This document shows, in pieces, positions 53,926 to 63,093 of a DNA stretch of 64,000 bases. The stretch is from Nocardia grenadensis NBRC 108939. GTDB lineage: Bacteria > Actinomycetota > Actinomycetes > Mycobacteriales > Mycobacteriaceae. Below the pieces are notes generated by a model. That model was not told the origin of the DNA. It was given only the letters and a program-made list of their open reading frames with translations, and did not search any database. The first letter of the stretch is position 1, and every line of letters begins with the position of its first letter. The position numbers and the translations under genes were made by a program. Location: positions 1-64,000 of the forward strand of contig NZ_BDCJ01000005.1 in assembly GCF_001613445.1 (NCBI RefSeq), given 5' to 3'.

Positions 53926-54570
53926 TCACAACGTCAGCTGTTCCCAGGTGAGCCGGTCGAGCCGGGCGCGGTCCTCGCGCGCCCAGTCCCAGACGAGACC
54001 GGCCACCGTATCCGGGCCGGAGACACGGGTGGCGAAATGCCGGTCGGGCCCGCCGTCCCGGTATTCGAGGGCGTAGTCGTCGGCGGATTCCCGGTAGGTC
54101 TGGATATAGACCTCGGGAGCGCGTTCCACGATCAGATACGGGTTCGGGTCGCCGAGTTCGCGCACCCACAGGGCGGCCAGCGCCTCGGTCAGATAGGGGA
54201 ACTCTCCCGCCCCGCCGTGGGTCACCGTCACCGGAATATGCCCGGCCGGGTCGATCAACCAGGTCAGCTGCGGATCGTAGATCGCGTAGTCACGCGGGGT
54301 CGCCAGCCGGAACAGCAGATCCCGGACGAAACCGATCGCGTCATAGGGGCTCGGTACCGGCAGCACGGCCCCGGTCGGCGCGCCGCCCAGCGGCGCGACA
54401 CTCAGGAAACCGTCCTCCTCGGGCAGTTCCGCGTCGCGGGCATTGAGCTCCGCCGCCATGGCCGCGATCTCCGCCGTCTCCGGCAGCCCCTGCTGGGACG
54501 TGAGATACGCGTCGACTTCCGCGGGAGTGGAGGCGACACCGGACGGCAACAGCATATGGTCGTAGCTCAC
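53926..54570 (-). CDS. Hypothetical protein
   Basis: A 214-aa soluble acidic protein, convergent with recR. The N-terminal half is helix-rich. The second half has TYRESADDYALEYRDGGPDRHF, a pattern seen in small actinobacterial proteins of unknown role, and a Trp-rich end (VWDWAREDRARLDRLTWEQL). No catalytic motif, signal peptide or TM helix is visible. The M at 54570 opens the conserved-looking part, SYDHMLLPSG. Confidence 0.6.
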   Translation of the reverse strand: MSYDHMLLPSGVASTPAEVDAYLTSQQGLPETAEIAAMAAELNARDAELPEEDGFLSVAPLGGAPTGAVLPVPSPYDAIGFVRDLLFRLATPRDYAIYDPQLTWLIDPAGHIPVTVTHGGAGEFPYLTEALAALWVRELGDPNPYLIVERAPEVYIQTYRESADDYALEYRDGGPDRHFATRVSGPDTVAGLVWDWAREDRARLDRLTWEQLTL

Positions 54571-54636
54571 CAGAGGAGTTTATTGCCCGGCCGGAGGAGG
54601 CGGCCGACCGGACGAGATCCCGGGCTCCGGGCGAAC

Positions 54637-55347
54637 TCAGGCGCGCAAGCGTTCCGCACGGAGTTGGTCGACTTCGGGGAGGTCCAGCGGGGGCAGGGCG
54701 TCCACGCCGAGAGCGCGGCACAGCAGGTAGTCGGCGAGCTCGGGGTTGCGGGCCAGGGCGGGGCCGTGCATGTAGGTGCCCAGGACCGAGCCCTGCACCA
54801 CACCTTCGAGTCCGTCGCCGACACCGTTGCCGATACCGCGGGTCACTCGGGCGAGTCCGGTGGCGTCCGGGCCCAGGGTGGTGCCGCCGCGATGGTTCTC
54901 GAAGCCGGTGAGCGGTGCGGACAGGTCGGCGAGCAGCGGGTTCGTCGTCACCTCGCCGATCGCGCGGGTCTGCTGCGGGGAGGTGGTGGCGTCCAGCAGA
55001 CCGACGCCTTCCACCCGTTCGCCGCTCGAGGTCTCGTACCACCGGCCGAGGACCTGGATCGCCGCGCAGATCGCCAGCACCGGGGTGCCGCGCCCGGCCG
55101 CGTCCTGCAGGCCGGGGTACCGCAGCAGATGGCGGGTGGCCAGGCGCTGGGCGGAGTCCTCGGCGCCGCCGAGGGTGTAGATGTCCAGTGAGTCCGGGAC
55201 CGGGTCGGGCAGGGTGATCTCCACGATCTCGGCGTCGATATCGCGCAGCCGCAGCCGCTGCCGCAGGACCAGCGCGTTGCCGCCGTCCCCATAGGTGCCC
55301 ATCACATCGGGCAGCACCAGGCCGATGCGTACGGTCGAATCACTCAT
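54637..55347 (-). CDS. gatD: Lipid II isoglutaminyl synthase, glutaminase subunit GatD
   Basis: A 236-aa class I glutamine amidotransferase of the CobQ-like GatD type. The nucleophile Cys is in VLAICAAIQVLG (about 94) and the His in GTYMHGPALARN. It releases ammonia from glutamine for MurT, which amidates D-Glu of lipid II to D-isoglutamine. The start overlaps the murT stop (ATGA). This matches the Rv3713-Rv3712 pair in mycobacteria. Confidence 0.93.
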   Translation of the reverse strand: MSDSTVRIGLVLPDVMGTYGDGGNALVLRQRLRLRDIDAEIVEITLPDPVPDSLDIYTLGGAEDSAQRLATRHLLRYPGLQDAAGRGTPVLAICAAIQVLGRWYETSSGERVEGVGLLDATTSPQQTRAIGEVTTNPLLADLSAPLTGFENHRGGTTLGPDATGLARVTRGIGNGVGDGLEGVVQGSVLGTYMHGPALARNPELADYLLCRALGVDALPPLDLPEVDQLRAERLRA

Positions 55348-56582
55348 CGGTTCCGCTCCTGGAGGTCACGGTTGAGGTCGCGGAAGGCGGTGTAGTTGGC
55401 GAGAACTTCGACCGGGCCCGCCGGGCAGGAGGCGATGGCGCGTACGGGGTCCGCGACGGTGGTGTGCGTGACTCCGGCGTAGGTGAGGCGCACCGCGAGG
55501 TCGGTGGCGCGCTCCCCGGCGGCCACGACGTGGACGTCCTCGAAATGCTCGAATCGCACATCCCACAGCCAGGACAGGTCCTCGCCGTCGGGTACCTGGC
55601 CGTTCACCGCGATCACCAGGCCCGAGGCGCTGTGGTCGATCATGGACAGCGCTTCCTGCCAGCCGGCCGGGTTCTTCGCCAGCAGCAGCCGGGCGGCGTG
55701 TTCGCCGACCTGGACGGTGCGGTAGCGGCCCGCGATCTCGCGCACGGTTCCGGTGGCGGCGCAGGCCTGTTCCGTGCCGGCGCCCACCGCCACCGCCGCG
55801 GCCACCGCCTGGGCCGCGTTCCCACGGTTCGCCCGGCCGGGCAGCGCCAGCCGCAGCGGCAGCCGGACACCGTCGGGCCCGCAGAGTTTGTCGCCGTCGA
55901 GCCACCAATCCGGTTGGGGCCGAGCGAAATCGGTGCCGGTGCTGTACCAGTGGGTGCCATCCCAGAGGATCGGCTCCCCACTGCGCGGACAACTGGTGGC
56001 GTCCATTGCCCAGCCGCTGCCGGCGGCGACCCACACCACATTCGGATGGTCGTAGGCGATGGAGGTGACCAGTACGTCGTCACAGTTGGCGATGACGACG
56101 GTGTCCGGGTGCCGCGCCAGCCCCGAGCGCAGCCGCCGTTCGATCATATTGATCTCGCCGACCCGGTCCAGCTGGTCGCGGCTGAGGTTCAGCAGGACGA
56201 CCGCCTCTGGTTTGAGGGCGTCGGTGACATGCGGAAGATGCAGTTCGTCCACTTCGATGGCCGCCAGCGGCGCGTCCCGGTGGACATTGAGCGCCGAGAC
56301 GATCCCGGCGTCCATATTGGCGCCGTCGGCCTGGGTGGCGACCTCACCCAGTGTGCTGAGCGCCGCGGTGGTCATCCGGGTGGTGGTCGATTTGCCGTTG
56401 GTGCCGGTGATCAGCACGGTGCGCCGCCCGCGGCCCAGCTGCTTCATGATCTGCGGGTCGATCTTCAGCGCGAGCAGCCCGCCGATCATCGACCCGTTGC
56501 CACGGCCCGCCTTGCGCGAGGCCCATGCCGCCGCGCCGGCCACCCCGAGGGCCAGCCGCCCCCGCACCGATATATCTGCCAC
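55344..56582 (-). CDS. murT: Lipid II isoglutaminyl synthase, Mur-ligase subunit MurT
   Basis: A 412-aa Mur-ligase-like ATPase that activates the lipid II glutamate. The P-loop is ITGTNGKSTTTRM (about 58-70), and the central domain has VLLNLSRDQLDRVGE. The C-terminal domain begins LAKNPAGWQEAL. The small inserted zinc ribbon looks damaged: CPRS replaces the usual CPxC, and only one further Cys (LCGPDG) follows. The GTG start has TAGACT seven bases upstream. It forms an operon with gatD. Confidence 0.93.
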   Translation of the reverse strand: MADISVRGRLALGVAGAAAWASRKAGRGNGSMIGGLLALKIDPQIMKQLGRGRRTVLITGTNGKSTTTRMTTAALSTLGEVATQADGANMDAGIVSALNVHRDAPLAAIEVDELHLPHVTDALKPEAVVLLNLSRDQLDRVGEINMIERRLRSGLARHPDTVVIANCDDVLVTSIAYDHPNVVWVAAGSGWAMDATSCPRSGEPILWDGTHWYSTGTDFARPQPDWWLDGDKLCGPDGVRLPLRLALPGRANRGNAAQAVAAAVAVGAGTEQACAATGTVREIAGRYRTVQVGEHAARLLLAKNPAGWQEALSMIDHSASGLVIAVNGQVPDGEDLSWLWDVRFEHFEDVHVVAAGERATDLAVRLTYAGVTHTTVADPVRAIASCPAGPVEVLANYTAFRDLNRDLQERNR

Positions 56583-56589
56583 GCCGGGC

Positions 56590-56595
56590 AGTCTA
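56590..56595 (-). promoter_or_regulatory. -10 element, leaderless promoter of murT-gatD
   Basis: Minus strand TAGACT, seven bases, then GTG at 56582. Confidence 0.5.
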
Positions 56596-56812
56596 ATGAC
56601 TCCGCGCGCCCGGCTTCGCGCGGCGCGGGGAGTTCACACCACAGTGACATGTCCACGCCGGCGCCCGGCTCGGCGGCCGGGCGCGCGACCGCGGTCGCCG
56701 CCGAGTGGCCCTGCCGGGAAACATCCGGGACCAGGCCGATTCGGACTGCTCGGCGGGCGCGGTCGGACCGGGACGCAACAGTCGCCGGACCGTGCCCGAC
56801 CGGACAGCGGCT

Positions 56813-58624
56813 TCAGAACTGGATATCGAAAGCGTTCGGTCGCCCCGCCGCGTACGCGTCGGCGTCGGCGCGACGCAGGGGCTCGAGTTCCGGGGCTCGC
56901 CAGAGCGTGTAGGTCGTGCAGCGGGGTGCGTCCGAACCGGTGACCTCCAGCAGCGCGTTCACCGCCGCCCGGGCGGATTCGTTGGCGCCCTCCATGGTGG
57001 CCAGGTCGATGTTCGTGCGTACGTAATCGCCTGCCAGATAGAGGTTCTCGACACCGCCGTGCGGTTCGGGCCGCAGCTCCCACGATCCCGCGGTGTTGAT
57101 CAGCAACGGGTCGGCGTTGGCGTTCTCCCCGCGCTCGGCGTGCCAGGTGATTCCCGGGTCGAGGAACCAGGAGTGCAGGTCGGCGTCGCCCAGCACCTGG
57201 TCGCGGTCGTTGAGGTGCGCGAGGATCTGGGCCCAGGTCTCCTTGGCGATCTCCTCGTGGGTGCATTCCTTGGCGGTCTTGCCGAACAGGATGCCGGGTG
57301 TGTTCCAGTCGGAGATGTCCACCGACAGGCAATCGAGTACCGTCCCGTCGCCGTACCGGTCCAGTTTGCGCGACCACAGCGCGTTCTGCGCGATGGAGGT
57401 GAGCGACCAGGGCGAGTCGATATAGGCGGCGTGCCCGCTGCCGAGTTCGGGCCGGTGCCGCAGGTAGAACTGGATACCGCTCATCCAGTCGGTGTACAGC
57501 CGGCTCATCGACGCCAGCTGTGGCCAGGCGGAGAGGATGTCGGCGTTCCACAGGTCCCGGGCGCGTTCCGCGGGGAGCGCCATAATGAAGTGATCCGCTG
57601 TCACGGTTTCGGCCGCCCCGGATCCGGAGACGATCCGGGCGCCGGTGATCCGCCGGCCCCGGATCTCCAGTCCCCGCACTTCGGCGCCGACTTCGAACCG
57701 GACCCCCAGGTCGCGCAGCCGGGCCACCCAGGGGTCGATCCACGCGACATTGGTGGGACCGTTCAGCACTCGGTCGAGGTCGCCGTCGTGGCCTATCTGC
57801 ATCGGATTTCCCAGGAACTGCTCGCCCATCGACCCGATCGTGCGCACACTGGCCAGTTCGTCCCTGGCCGCGACCAGCAGGCTGGTGAGAGTGCGCGAGA
57901 CCAGCGCGCGGAACTCGTGGGACCGTGCGTGCGCGCCCACGAAATCCGACCAGGACGTGTGCTCCCACTGGCCGAAGCGCCGCGCGTCGCAACTGGTGTT
58001 GAAGACCAGCAGCCGGTTCGCGAAGAAGAGGCCCTCGGCGGGCGGCATCTTCAGTGTTGTGGAGATGACCGAGGCGAGGCTTTCCCGCATCCCTTCGGGG
58101 GACGCGGCGTCCACTCGGCCGAAACCGAGCGGCGCGCGGATATCGTCGGCGTCGGCCCGGGCGAACCGGGCGTCCGGGACGCCGACCAGGTTGTCCCATA
58201 CCCCGTTCGCGTTCCCCTCGAACGGGATCCGCCGCATGGTATCGGGAATGTGCTGGTAGAAGCCAGGAAAGAAGCGGAAGCCGTGTTCGCCGGGCAGATC
58301 CGGCCGGCCCTCGGTCCCGGTGCCCGGTACCGGCATGCTGCGGGCCTTGCCGCCGAGTGCCCGGCGTTCGTACACGGTCACCTCGAAGCCGCGTTCGGCG
58401 AGCTCATGGGCCGCGGTGAGCCCGGCGACACCGCCACCGAGTACGGCCACCCGCGCGGTGGGCCGGGCGCGGGCGGCCGTGCCGGGTAGTGCGGTGACGG
58501 CCGCCGCTCCGATGCCCGCGGCCGCGGTGGCGCGGAGCACGGTTCGCCGGGTGTACGCGCCCACCCCGGCAGATCGACCTGGAACCTTCGTGGCACCCGA
58601 CGCGGGCCACCGATGTTCTGCCAT
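56813..58624 (-). CDS. Tat-exported FAD-dependent amine oxidase/desaturase-like protein
   Basis: A 603-aa flavoprotein. The N-terminus has a twin-arginine signal (YTRRTVLRATAAAG, then a hydrophobic stretch to about residue 55), so it folds with FAD in the cytoplasm and is exported. The FAD site is VAVLGGGVAGLTAAHELAERG, and the second dinucleotide-side motif is YERRALGGKARS. The closing segment LYLAGDYVRTNIDLATMEGANESARAAVNA is like phytoene desaturase or hydroxysqualene dehydroxylase. The substrate is unknown; a lipid or isoprenoid is likely from the family. No partner genes adjoin it. Confidence 0.82.
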   Translation of the reverse strand: MAEHRWPASGATKVPGRSAGVGAYTRRTVLRATAAAGIGAAAVTALPGTAARARPTARVAVLGGGVAGLTAAHELAERGFEVTVYERRALGGKARSMPVPGTGTEGRPDLPGEHGFRFFPGFYQHIPDTMRRIPFEGNANGVWDNLVGVPDARFARADADDIRAPLGFGRVDAASPEGMRESLASVISTTLKMPPAEGLFFANRLLVFNTSCDARRFGQWEHTSWSDFVGAHARSHEFRALVSRTLTSLLVAARDELASVRTIGSMGEQFLGNPMQIGHDGDLDRVLNGPTNVAWIDPWVARLRDLGVRFEVGAEVRGLEIRGRRITGARIVSGSGAAETVTADHFIMALPAERARDLWNADILSAWPQLASMSRLYTDWMSGIQFYLRHRPELGSGHAAYIDSPWSLTSIAQNALWSRKLDRYGDGTVLDCLSVDISDWNTPGILFGKTAKECTHEEIAKETWAQILAHLNDRDQVLGDADLHSWFLDPGITWHAERGENANADPLLINTAGSWELRPEPHGGVENLYLAGDYVRTNIDLATMEGANESARAAVNALLEVTGSDAPRCTTYTLWRAPELEPLRRADADAYAAGRPNAFDIQF

Positions 58625-58729
58625 GTTGTCTGCCGCTGCCTAACCCGGGGTAGCTGTCTCGATCGCGCCAACTCTAAACGGGTTCCGGCCGCGCCGGTGC
58701 ACCGACCGCGCGATCGATGGGGCGACATC

Positions 58730-59695
58730 TCATCTGACGGCGGGTTCCAACGGCCGCGCCGCGGCGGCATCCACGGGTAGGTCGGCTATCTCGCCGGCGG
58801 GCGCCGGCGGAGTCGTCTTCCGGGCACCGACCGTCGCCGCGAACGCGCCGGCGATCACGATCACCCCGCCGGCCAGACTCGCGGGCGCCGGTGTCTCGCC
58901 CAGGAAGATCCAGGCGGCGGTGAAGCCGACCACCGGGACCAGCAGTGACAGCGGCGCGACACTGCCGGCCGGATACCGGCTCATCAGATAGGTCCACAGG
59001 CCGGAACCGACGATCGTGCCGAGCACCACGATGTAGAGCAGGCCGGCCAGCGCCGGCCAGCCGTCGGCCGAGAATGTGCCGGCCAGTGCCCGGATGCCGG
59101 TGGTCGGGCCCTCCCAGAGCACCGAGACCGCGCACAGGGGCAGCACCGGCACGGCGGTGATCCACAGCGTGAGATGCAGCGGATTGCTGCCCGGCGCTTC
59201 CACTCCGGCCTGACGCGCGCCCAGATTACCCAGTGCCCAGCCGAACCCGGCCGCCAGTGTGAGCAGCACCGGCAGCAGCGCGGCGTGCGCGAACTGGTTC
59301 CAGCCGATGACCGCCATCCCCACGACCGCGACAACGATTCCGGCGATCTGCACCGGCCGCAACCGCTCGCCCAGCAGCAGCGCCCCGAGCAACACGGTGA
59401 ACGGCGCCGCGGATTGCAGCACCAGTGAGGCCAGGCCGGTGGGCATGCCCAGCCGCATCGCGGTGAACAGGAACGCGAACTGCAACATTCCGAAGCCCGT
59501 GCCGTACAGCAGGAGCCAGCGGGTGCGGACGGCGGGGCGCGGGATGAACAGCAGCGCCGGTACCGCGATCACCGCGAACCGCAGCGCGGCGAAGAAGAAC
59601 GGTGGTAGATGGTCGAGTCCCACGCGGATGCCGAGGAAGTTGAGACCCCACAGGAGTATGACGGTCAGGGCGATCAGGCGGTCACGGGACGTCAC
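58730..59695 (-). CDS. EamA/DMT family transporter
   Basis: A 321-aa protein with ten predicted TM helices in two EamA repeats. The first starts LIALTVILLWGLNFLGIRVGL and the second is around LGNLGARQAGV. DMT exporters move amino acids or related metabolites. It is divergent from a LysR gene across 72 bp, a common exporter-regulator arrangement, so its expression is probably ligand-induced by that LysR. Confidence 0.88.
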   Translation of the reverse strand: MTSRDRLIALTVILLWGLNFLGIRVGLDHLPPFFFAALRFAVIAVPALLFIPRPAVRTRWLLLYGTGFGMLQFAFLFTAMRLGMPTGLASLVLQSAAPFTVLLGALLLGERLRPVQIAGIVVAVVGMAVIGWNQFAHAALLPVLLTLAAGFGWALGNLGARQAGVEAPGSNPLHLTLWITAVPVLPLCAVSVLWEGPTTGIRALAGTFSADGWPALAGLLYIVVLGTIVGSGLWTYLMSRYPAGSVAPLSLLVPVVGFTAAWIFLGETPAPASLAGGVIVIAGAFAATVGARKTTPPAPAGEIADLPVDAAAARPLEPAVR

Positions 59696-59755
59696 CCAGT
59701 AATCATGGGATGTATCAACCTGTCAGCACAAACGAATTGTAATGGATTGATGATT

Positions 59756-59761
59756 TAGTAT
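59756..59761 (+). promoter_or_regulatory. -10 element, leaderless promoter of the LysR gene
   Basis: TAGTAT, six bases, then ATG at 59768. The whole 72-bp divergent gap is AT-rich and probably holds the LysR site. Confidence 0.55.
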
Positions 59762-59767
59762 CGCTTA

Positions 59768-60706
59768 ATGGTCGGTGCCCATGCCTCGCTGTCGGTGGAA
59801 CGGCTCCGCATCCTGCGCGAATTCGCCGACCGGGGCACGATCGGCGCGGTCGCCGCCGCCCTGTCCATGACCCCGTCGGCGGTATCACAACAACTGAAGG
59901 TGCTGACCAGGGAGGCGGGCGTCACCCTGCTCGAACCGAGTGGTCGCCGGGTCCGCCTCACCGACGCCGGGCACGCCCTCGTGGTACGGGCAGACGAGGT
60001 CCTCGCCGCACTCGAGCGCGCCATCGCGGAGATGGCGCACTATCGCGGGTCCCCGCGCGGACAGGTCCGGGTGGGGGTCTTCCCTTCCGGCGGTGCCCTG
60101 CTCCTGCCCCATGTACTGCCCGCGATGGCCGGTAGCGGGGTGGATATCGTGGCCGGAGACGAGGACGTGCCGCCACACGAGACACCCGGTCTGCTCGCCG
60201 ACTACGACATCGTCCTGACCCACCGCGACGAACGCGCGGCACCGGTGACCGGGCCACGGGTGAGCTCCCGGGTACTCATGCGCGAACCCATCGATGTCCT
60301 GGTCGCACCAGACCATCCACTGGCCGGAAAGAACGCGGTCACCGCCGAGGAACTGGCCGCGGAGGCATGGCTGAGCGTGCGCGGCGGCTTCCCGGTCGAC
60401 GATGTACTCCGATCGATCGCCACGATAACCGGTGTGGAACCGCGAATCGTGCAGCGACTGAACGATTTCCGGATGATCGAAACACTGGTCGGTGCCGGAT
60501 ACGGCGTCGCGCTCATGCCCCGCTACGCCGTCACCCACCCCGGGTTGTCCCAGCTGCGATTGTCCGGGGTGCGGGCGGCTCGTCTCTACGACCTGGTCAC
60601 CAGGCCGCGCGCCGAGAACCGTCCCGCGATCGCCGCGGTACTGGACTCGTTCACGGCGGCGGCCCGGCAGGTCACCGCCGAACAGCCGCCCGGGACCGAT
60701 CAGTAG
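59768..60706 (+). CDS. LysR family transcriptional regulator
   Basis: A 312-aa regulator. The winged HTH covers about residues 8-66 (LRILREFADRGTIGAVAAALSMTPSAVSQQLKVL). The effector domain has VRVGVFPSGGALLLPHVLP and LVGAGYGVALMPRYAV. The divergent EamA exporter is its likely target. Its 3' end overlaps the 3' end of the convergent espI-like gene by 7 bp. Confidence 0.9.
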   Translation: MVGAHASLSVERLRILREFADRGTIGAVAAALSMTPSAVSQQLKVLTREAGVTLLEPSGRRVRLTDAGHALVVRADEVLAALERAIAEMAHYRGSPRGQVRVGVFPSGGALLLPHVLPAMAGSGVDIVAGDEDVPPHETPGLLADYDIVLTHRDERAAPVTGPRVSSRVLMREPIDVLVAPDHPLAGKNAVTAEELAAEAWLSVRGGFPVDDVLRSIATITGVEPRIVQRLNDFRMIETLVGAGYGVALMPRYAVTHPGLSQLRLSGVRAARLYDLVTRPRAENRPAIAAVLDSFTAAARQVTAEQPPGTDQ

Positions 60707-62934
60707 CGGTTGCCGTACGGATAACCGTCCACATTGGCGAAATCGTCGGCGACCATCGCGGCGAGTTCCAGCAGGGCCTGCCGGGTCGGTTTGCTCACCA
60801 GTTCCAGGTCGATTTCGGCACCCTCGGCGAGGTGATCGTCGAAGGGCACGACCTGGACGGCCCGCGTGCGGTCCAGGAACAGCCGGCGCAGATGGTCCAG
60901 GTTCACCGAGGTGGACCCGCGCCGGGACGCGTTGACCACCACCACGGTCTGCTGCACCAGATGTGAATAGCCGTGGTAGTCCAGCCAGTCCAGGGTGGCC
61001 GAGGCGCTGCGGGCGCCGTCGATGGCGGGGGAGGTCACCAGGACCAGCGAACTCGCCATATCGAGCACCCCGGACATCGCCGAATGCATCAGTCCGGTAC
61101 CGCAGTCGGTGAGGATGATGTTGTAGAACGACTGCAGGATCCCGATCGCGCGCCGGTAGTCGGCCTCGCTGAACGCCTCCGATACCGCCGGGTCCTGCTC
61201 GCTGGCCAGCACCTCCAGCCGGCTCGGTGACTGCGAGGTGTGCGCCCGCACATCCGAGTAGCGGGTGATGTTCTGGTCTTCCAGCAGATTGCGCACGGTG
61301 GATCGGGTCTGGCGCGGTACCCGGTGGGCGAGGGTACCCAGGTCGGGATTGGCGTCGATCGCGATGACCCGGTCACCTCGCAAGGACGCGAAGGTGGCGC
61401 CGAGGCCGACGGTCGTGGTGGTCTTGCCGACGCCGCCCTTGAGCGACAGGATCGCGATCCGGAAATCACCGTAGACCGGTGCGTTAACCCGGCTCACCAG
61501 ATCCCGGTGGACGACATCGGAGGCCGACTCGCCCGGATTGATCGCCCCGCGCGAGACCTTGTGCACCGCCCGTCGCCAGCCGCCGCGCGGCGCCTTACGA
61601 GCTCGTTTCAGCAGATTCAGGTCGTTGACCGAATTGCCGAGCTGACCCGGTTCCGGCATCTGGCGCTGCGGGAACTGCTGTCCGGGCCGACCGTGCTGAC
61701 CCGGTTGGCCGGGCTGCTGGAACTGCTGCTGGGGCGGCTGCTGCGGAGCCGGCGGCGGGCCGGGGTCACCCCAGGCGGGCGGCTGGAACTGCCCGGTCGG
61801 CGGATTGTGCGCGGCCGGGGGCTGTGGCGGCTGGTACTGCGGCTGCGGTACGGGTGGTGGCGCGGCCGGTATCGGCGGCGGGGCCCAGCTGTAGATCGGG
61901 CCGCCTTGTTCGCTCTCCGGCGCCGGCGCGGGACCTGGGTGCGGAGCGGCCGGCGGTGCGTAGCCGCCGGTGGGCGGGGGCGCGTACGGTGGCTGTTCCA
62001 AGTTCGGCTGTCCCGAATACCCGTTGTTCGGCTGTCCCGAATACCCGTTCGGATCCTGGTGCGGATACTGCCCGGTCGGTGGACCGGGCGGCGCGAAGGA
62101 GTCCGGCGGGTTCTGCCCCGGACCGGTCTGGAATTGGCCGGCGTCGGGTTGTGCGAACTGGCCGCTGCCGTATTCGCTGTTGGGGGCCTGGAACTGGTCC
62201 GGGGCCGGTTGTGGGAACTGGCCGCTGCCGTGCCCCGCGTCGGGGGCCGTGAATCCGCCCGCGCCCGCCGGCAACTGGCCGGCATCGGGTTGTGGGAACT
62301 GGCCGCTGCTGTATCCGGTGTTGGGGGCCTGGAACTGACCGGGGCCGGCCTGCGCGGCGTCCGTGCCGGGCCCGATGTTCGCCGGCTGGAACTCGTTCGG
62401 ATCCGGCTGCGGGAACTGCGCGCTGCCCGGGCCCGGGAACTGCTCCGGGGCAGGTGCACTGAAAGCCCCGCCCGGTTCCGGCGGGGCGAATTGATCGAAC
62501 GGGGAGTTCCCGTAGCGAGCACCGCCATCGGTCGATGCCGGTGGTGCGAACCCGTCGCCGTCCGGCCCCGGCGGGGTGCCCGGTTCGGCCGGGCTCGCCG
62601 TCGGGAAACCGTCTTCGCCGCTACCGTCGCCCGGTGTCGGTTGCTCGGAATCGGTGGTGCGGGGGTCTTCCGGGTCGCCCGGAAGATTTTCCGCGGACTT
62701 CTCCGGAGTATCGGTTCCCGCGGCCGGATCGGCTTCCCCGGGACCGGTTGCCGCTGGTGGCGCTTCGGAAGACACCCGCTCGGCGGGGTCGTCGGAGTCG
62801 GTGCGCGGCTCCGACTCGTTTCGCGCCGGATCCTCGGGCGGCACGGCATCCGAGTCGCCGCCGCGGCCGGCGATTTCCGCCGGTTGACTCGGGGGCCAGG
62901 GCTGGGAAGTCGGATCGTGTTCGTCAGTAGTCAC
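60700..62934 (-). CDS. espI: EspI-like MinD/ParA ATPase of type VII secretion
   Basis: A 744-aa protein. Residues 1-450 are disordered and Pro/Gln/Gly-rich, with repeated GQFPQPDAGQ and YSGQPN units. The C-terminal 290 residues are a MinD/SIMIBI ATPase: LSLKGGVGKTTTTVGLG Walker A near residue 497, IDANPD switch, and ILTDCGTGL. The preceding GWRRAVHKVSRGAINPGESASD closely resembles mycobacterial EspI (Rv3876), which is linked to ESX-1 activity and ATP level. No other ESX gene adjoins it here. GTG start with GGGGGAA upstream. Confidence 0.82.
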   Translation of the reverse strand: MTTDEHDPTSQPWPPSQPAEIAGRGGDSDAVPPEDPARNESEPRTDSDDPAERVSSEAPPAATGPGEADPAAGTDTPEKSAENLPGDPEDPRTTDSEQPTPGDGSGEDGFPTASPAEPGTPPGPDGDGFAPPASTDGGARYGNSPFDQFAPPEPGGAFSAPAPEQFPGPGSAQFPQPDPNEFQPANIGPGTDAAQAGPGQFQAPNTGYSSGQFPQPDAGQLPAGAGGFTAPDAGHGSGQFPQPAPDQFQAPNSEYGSGQFAQPDAGQFQTGPGQNPPDSFAPPGPPTGQYPHQDPNGYSGQPNNGYSGQPNLEQPPYAPPPTGGYAPPAAPHPGPAPAPESEQGGPIYSWAPPPIPAAPPPVPQPQYQPPQPPAAHNPPTGQFQPPAWGDPGPPPAPQQPPQQQFQQPGQPGQHGRPGQQFPQRQMPEPGQLGNSVNDLNLLKRARKAPRGGWRRAVHKVSRGAINPGESASDVVHRDLVSRVNAPVYGDFRIAILSLKGGVGKTTTTVGLGATFASLRGDRVIAIDANPDLGTLAHRVPRQTRSTVRNLLEDQNITRYSDVRAHTSQSPSRLEVLASEQDPAVSEAFSEADYRRAIGILQSFYNIILTDCGTGLMHSAMSGVLDMASSLVLVTSPAIDGARSASATLDWLDYHGYSHLVQQTVVVVNASRRGSTSVNLDHLRRLFLDRTRAVQVVPFDDHLAEGAEIDLELVSKPTRQALLELAAMVADDFANVDGYPYGNRY

Positions 62935-62944
62935 AGTTCCCCCA

Positions 62945-62967
62945 TCTGCTCGGGTTTTTCGAGCAGA
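62945..62967 (-). promoter_or_regulatory. Hairpin next to the espI ribosome-binding site
   Basis: On the minus strand TCTGCTCG / AAAAACC / CGAGCAGA forms an 8-bp stem that ends just before TGGGGGAACT and the GTG. It could modulate initiation or be the tail of an upstream terminator. Confidence 0.4.
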
Positions 62968-63046
62968 GAGCTCGGCGGCGTGGAGTCCGGACCAACGCTA
63001 GCAGGTGCGCGAAGGTTCGCATGCCGGACGGTTTACCACCGATGAA

Positions 63047-63075
63047 GCCGCCGTCACCGGTACGGTGACGGCGGC
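63047..63075 (-). terminator. Terminator after leuA
   Basis: A perfect 12-bp stem GCCGCCGTCACC / GGTAC / GGTGACGGCGGC, 19 bp beyond the leuA stop. No T-tract, as is common in actinobacteria. Confidence 0.7.
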
Positions 63076-63093
63076 CTGAACGGTGAGTGCGGG

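Noticed and set aside
61240..63045. 601-codon plus-strand frame opposite the espI-like gene
   Set aside because: Antisense of the Pro/Gln-rich region; Arg/Gly-rich with no domain.
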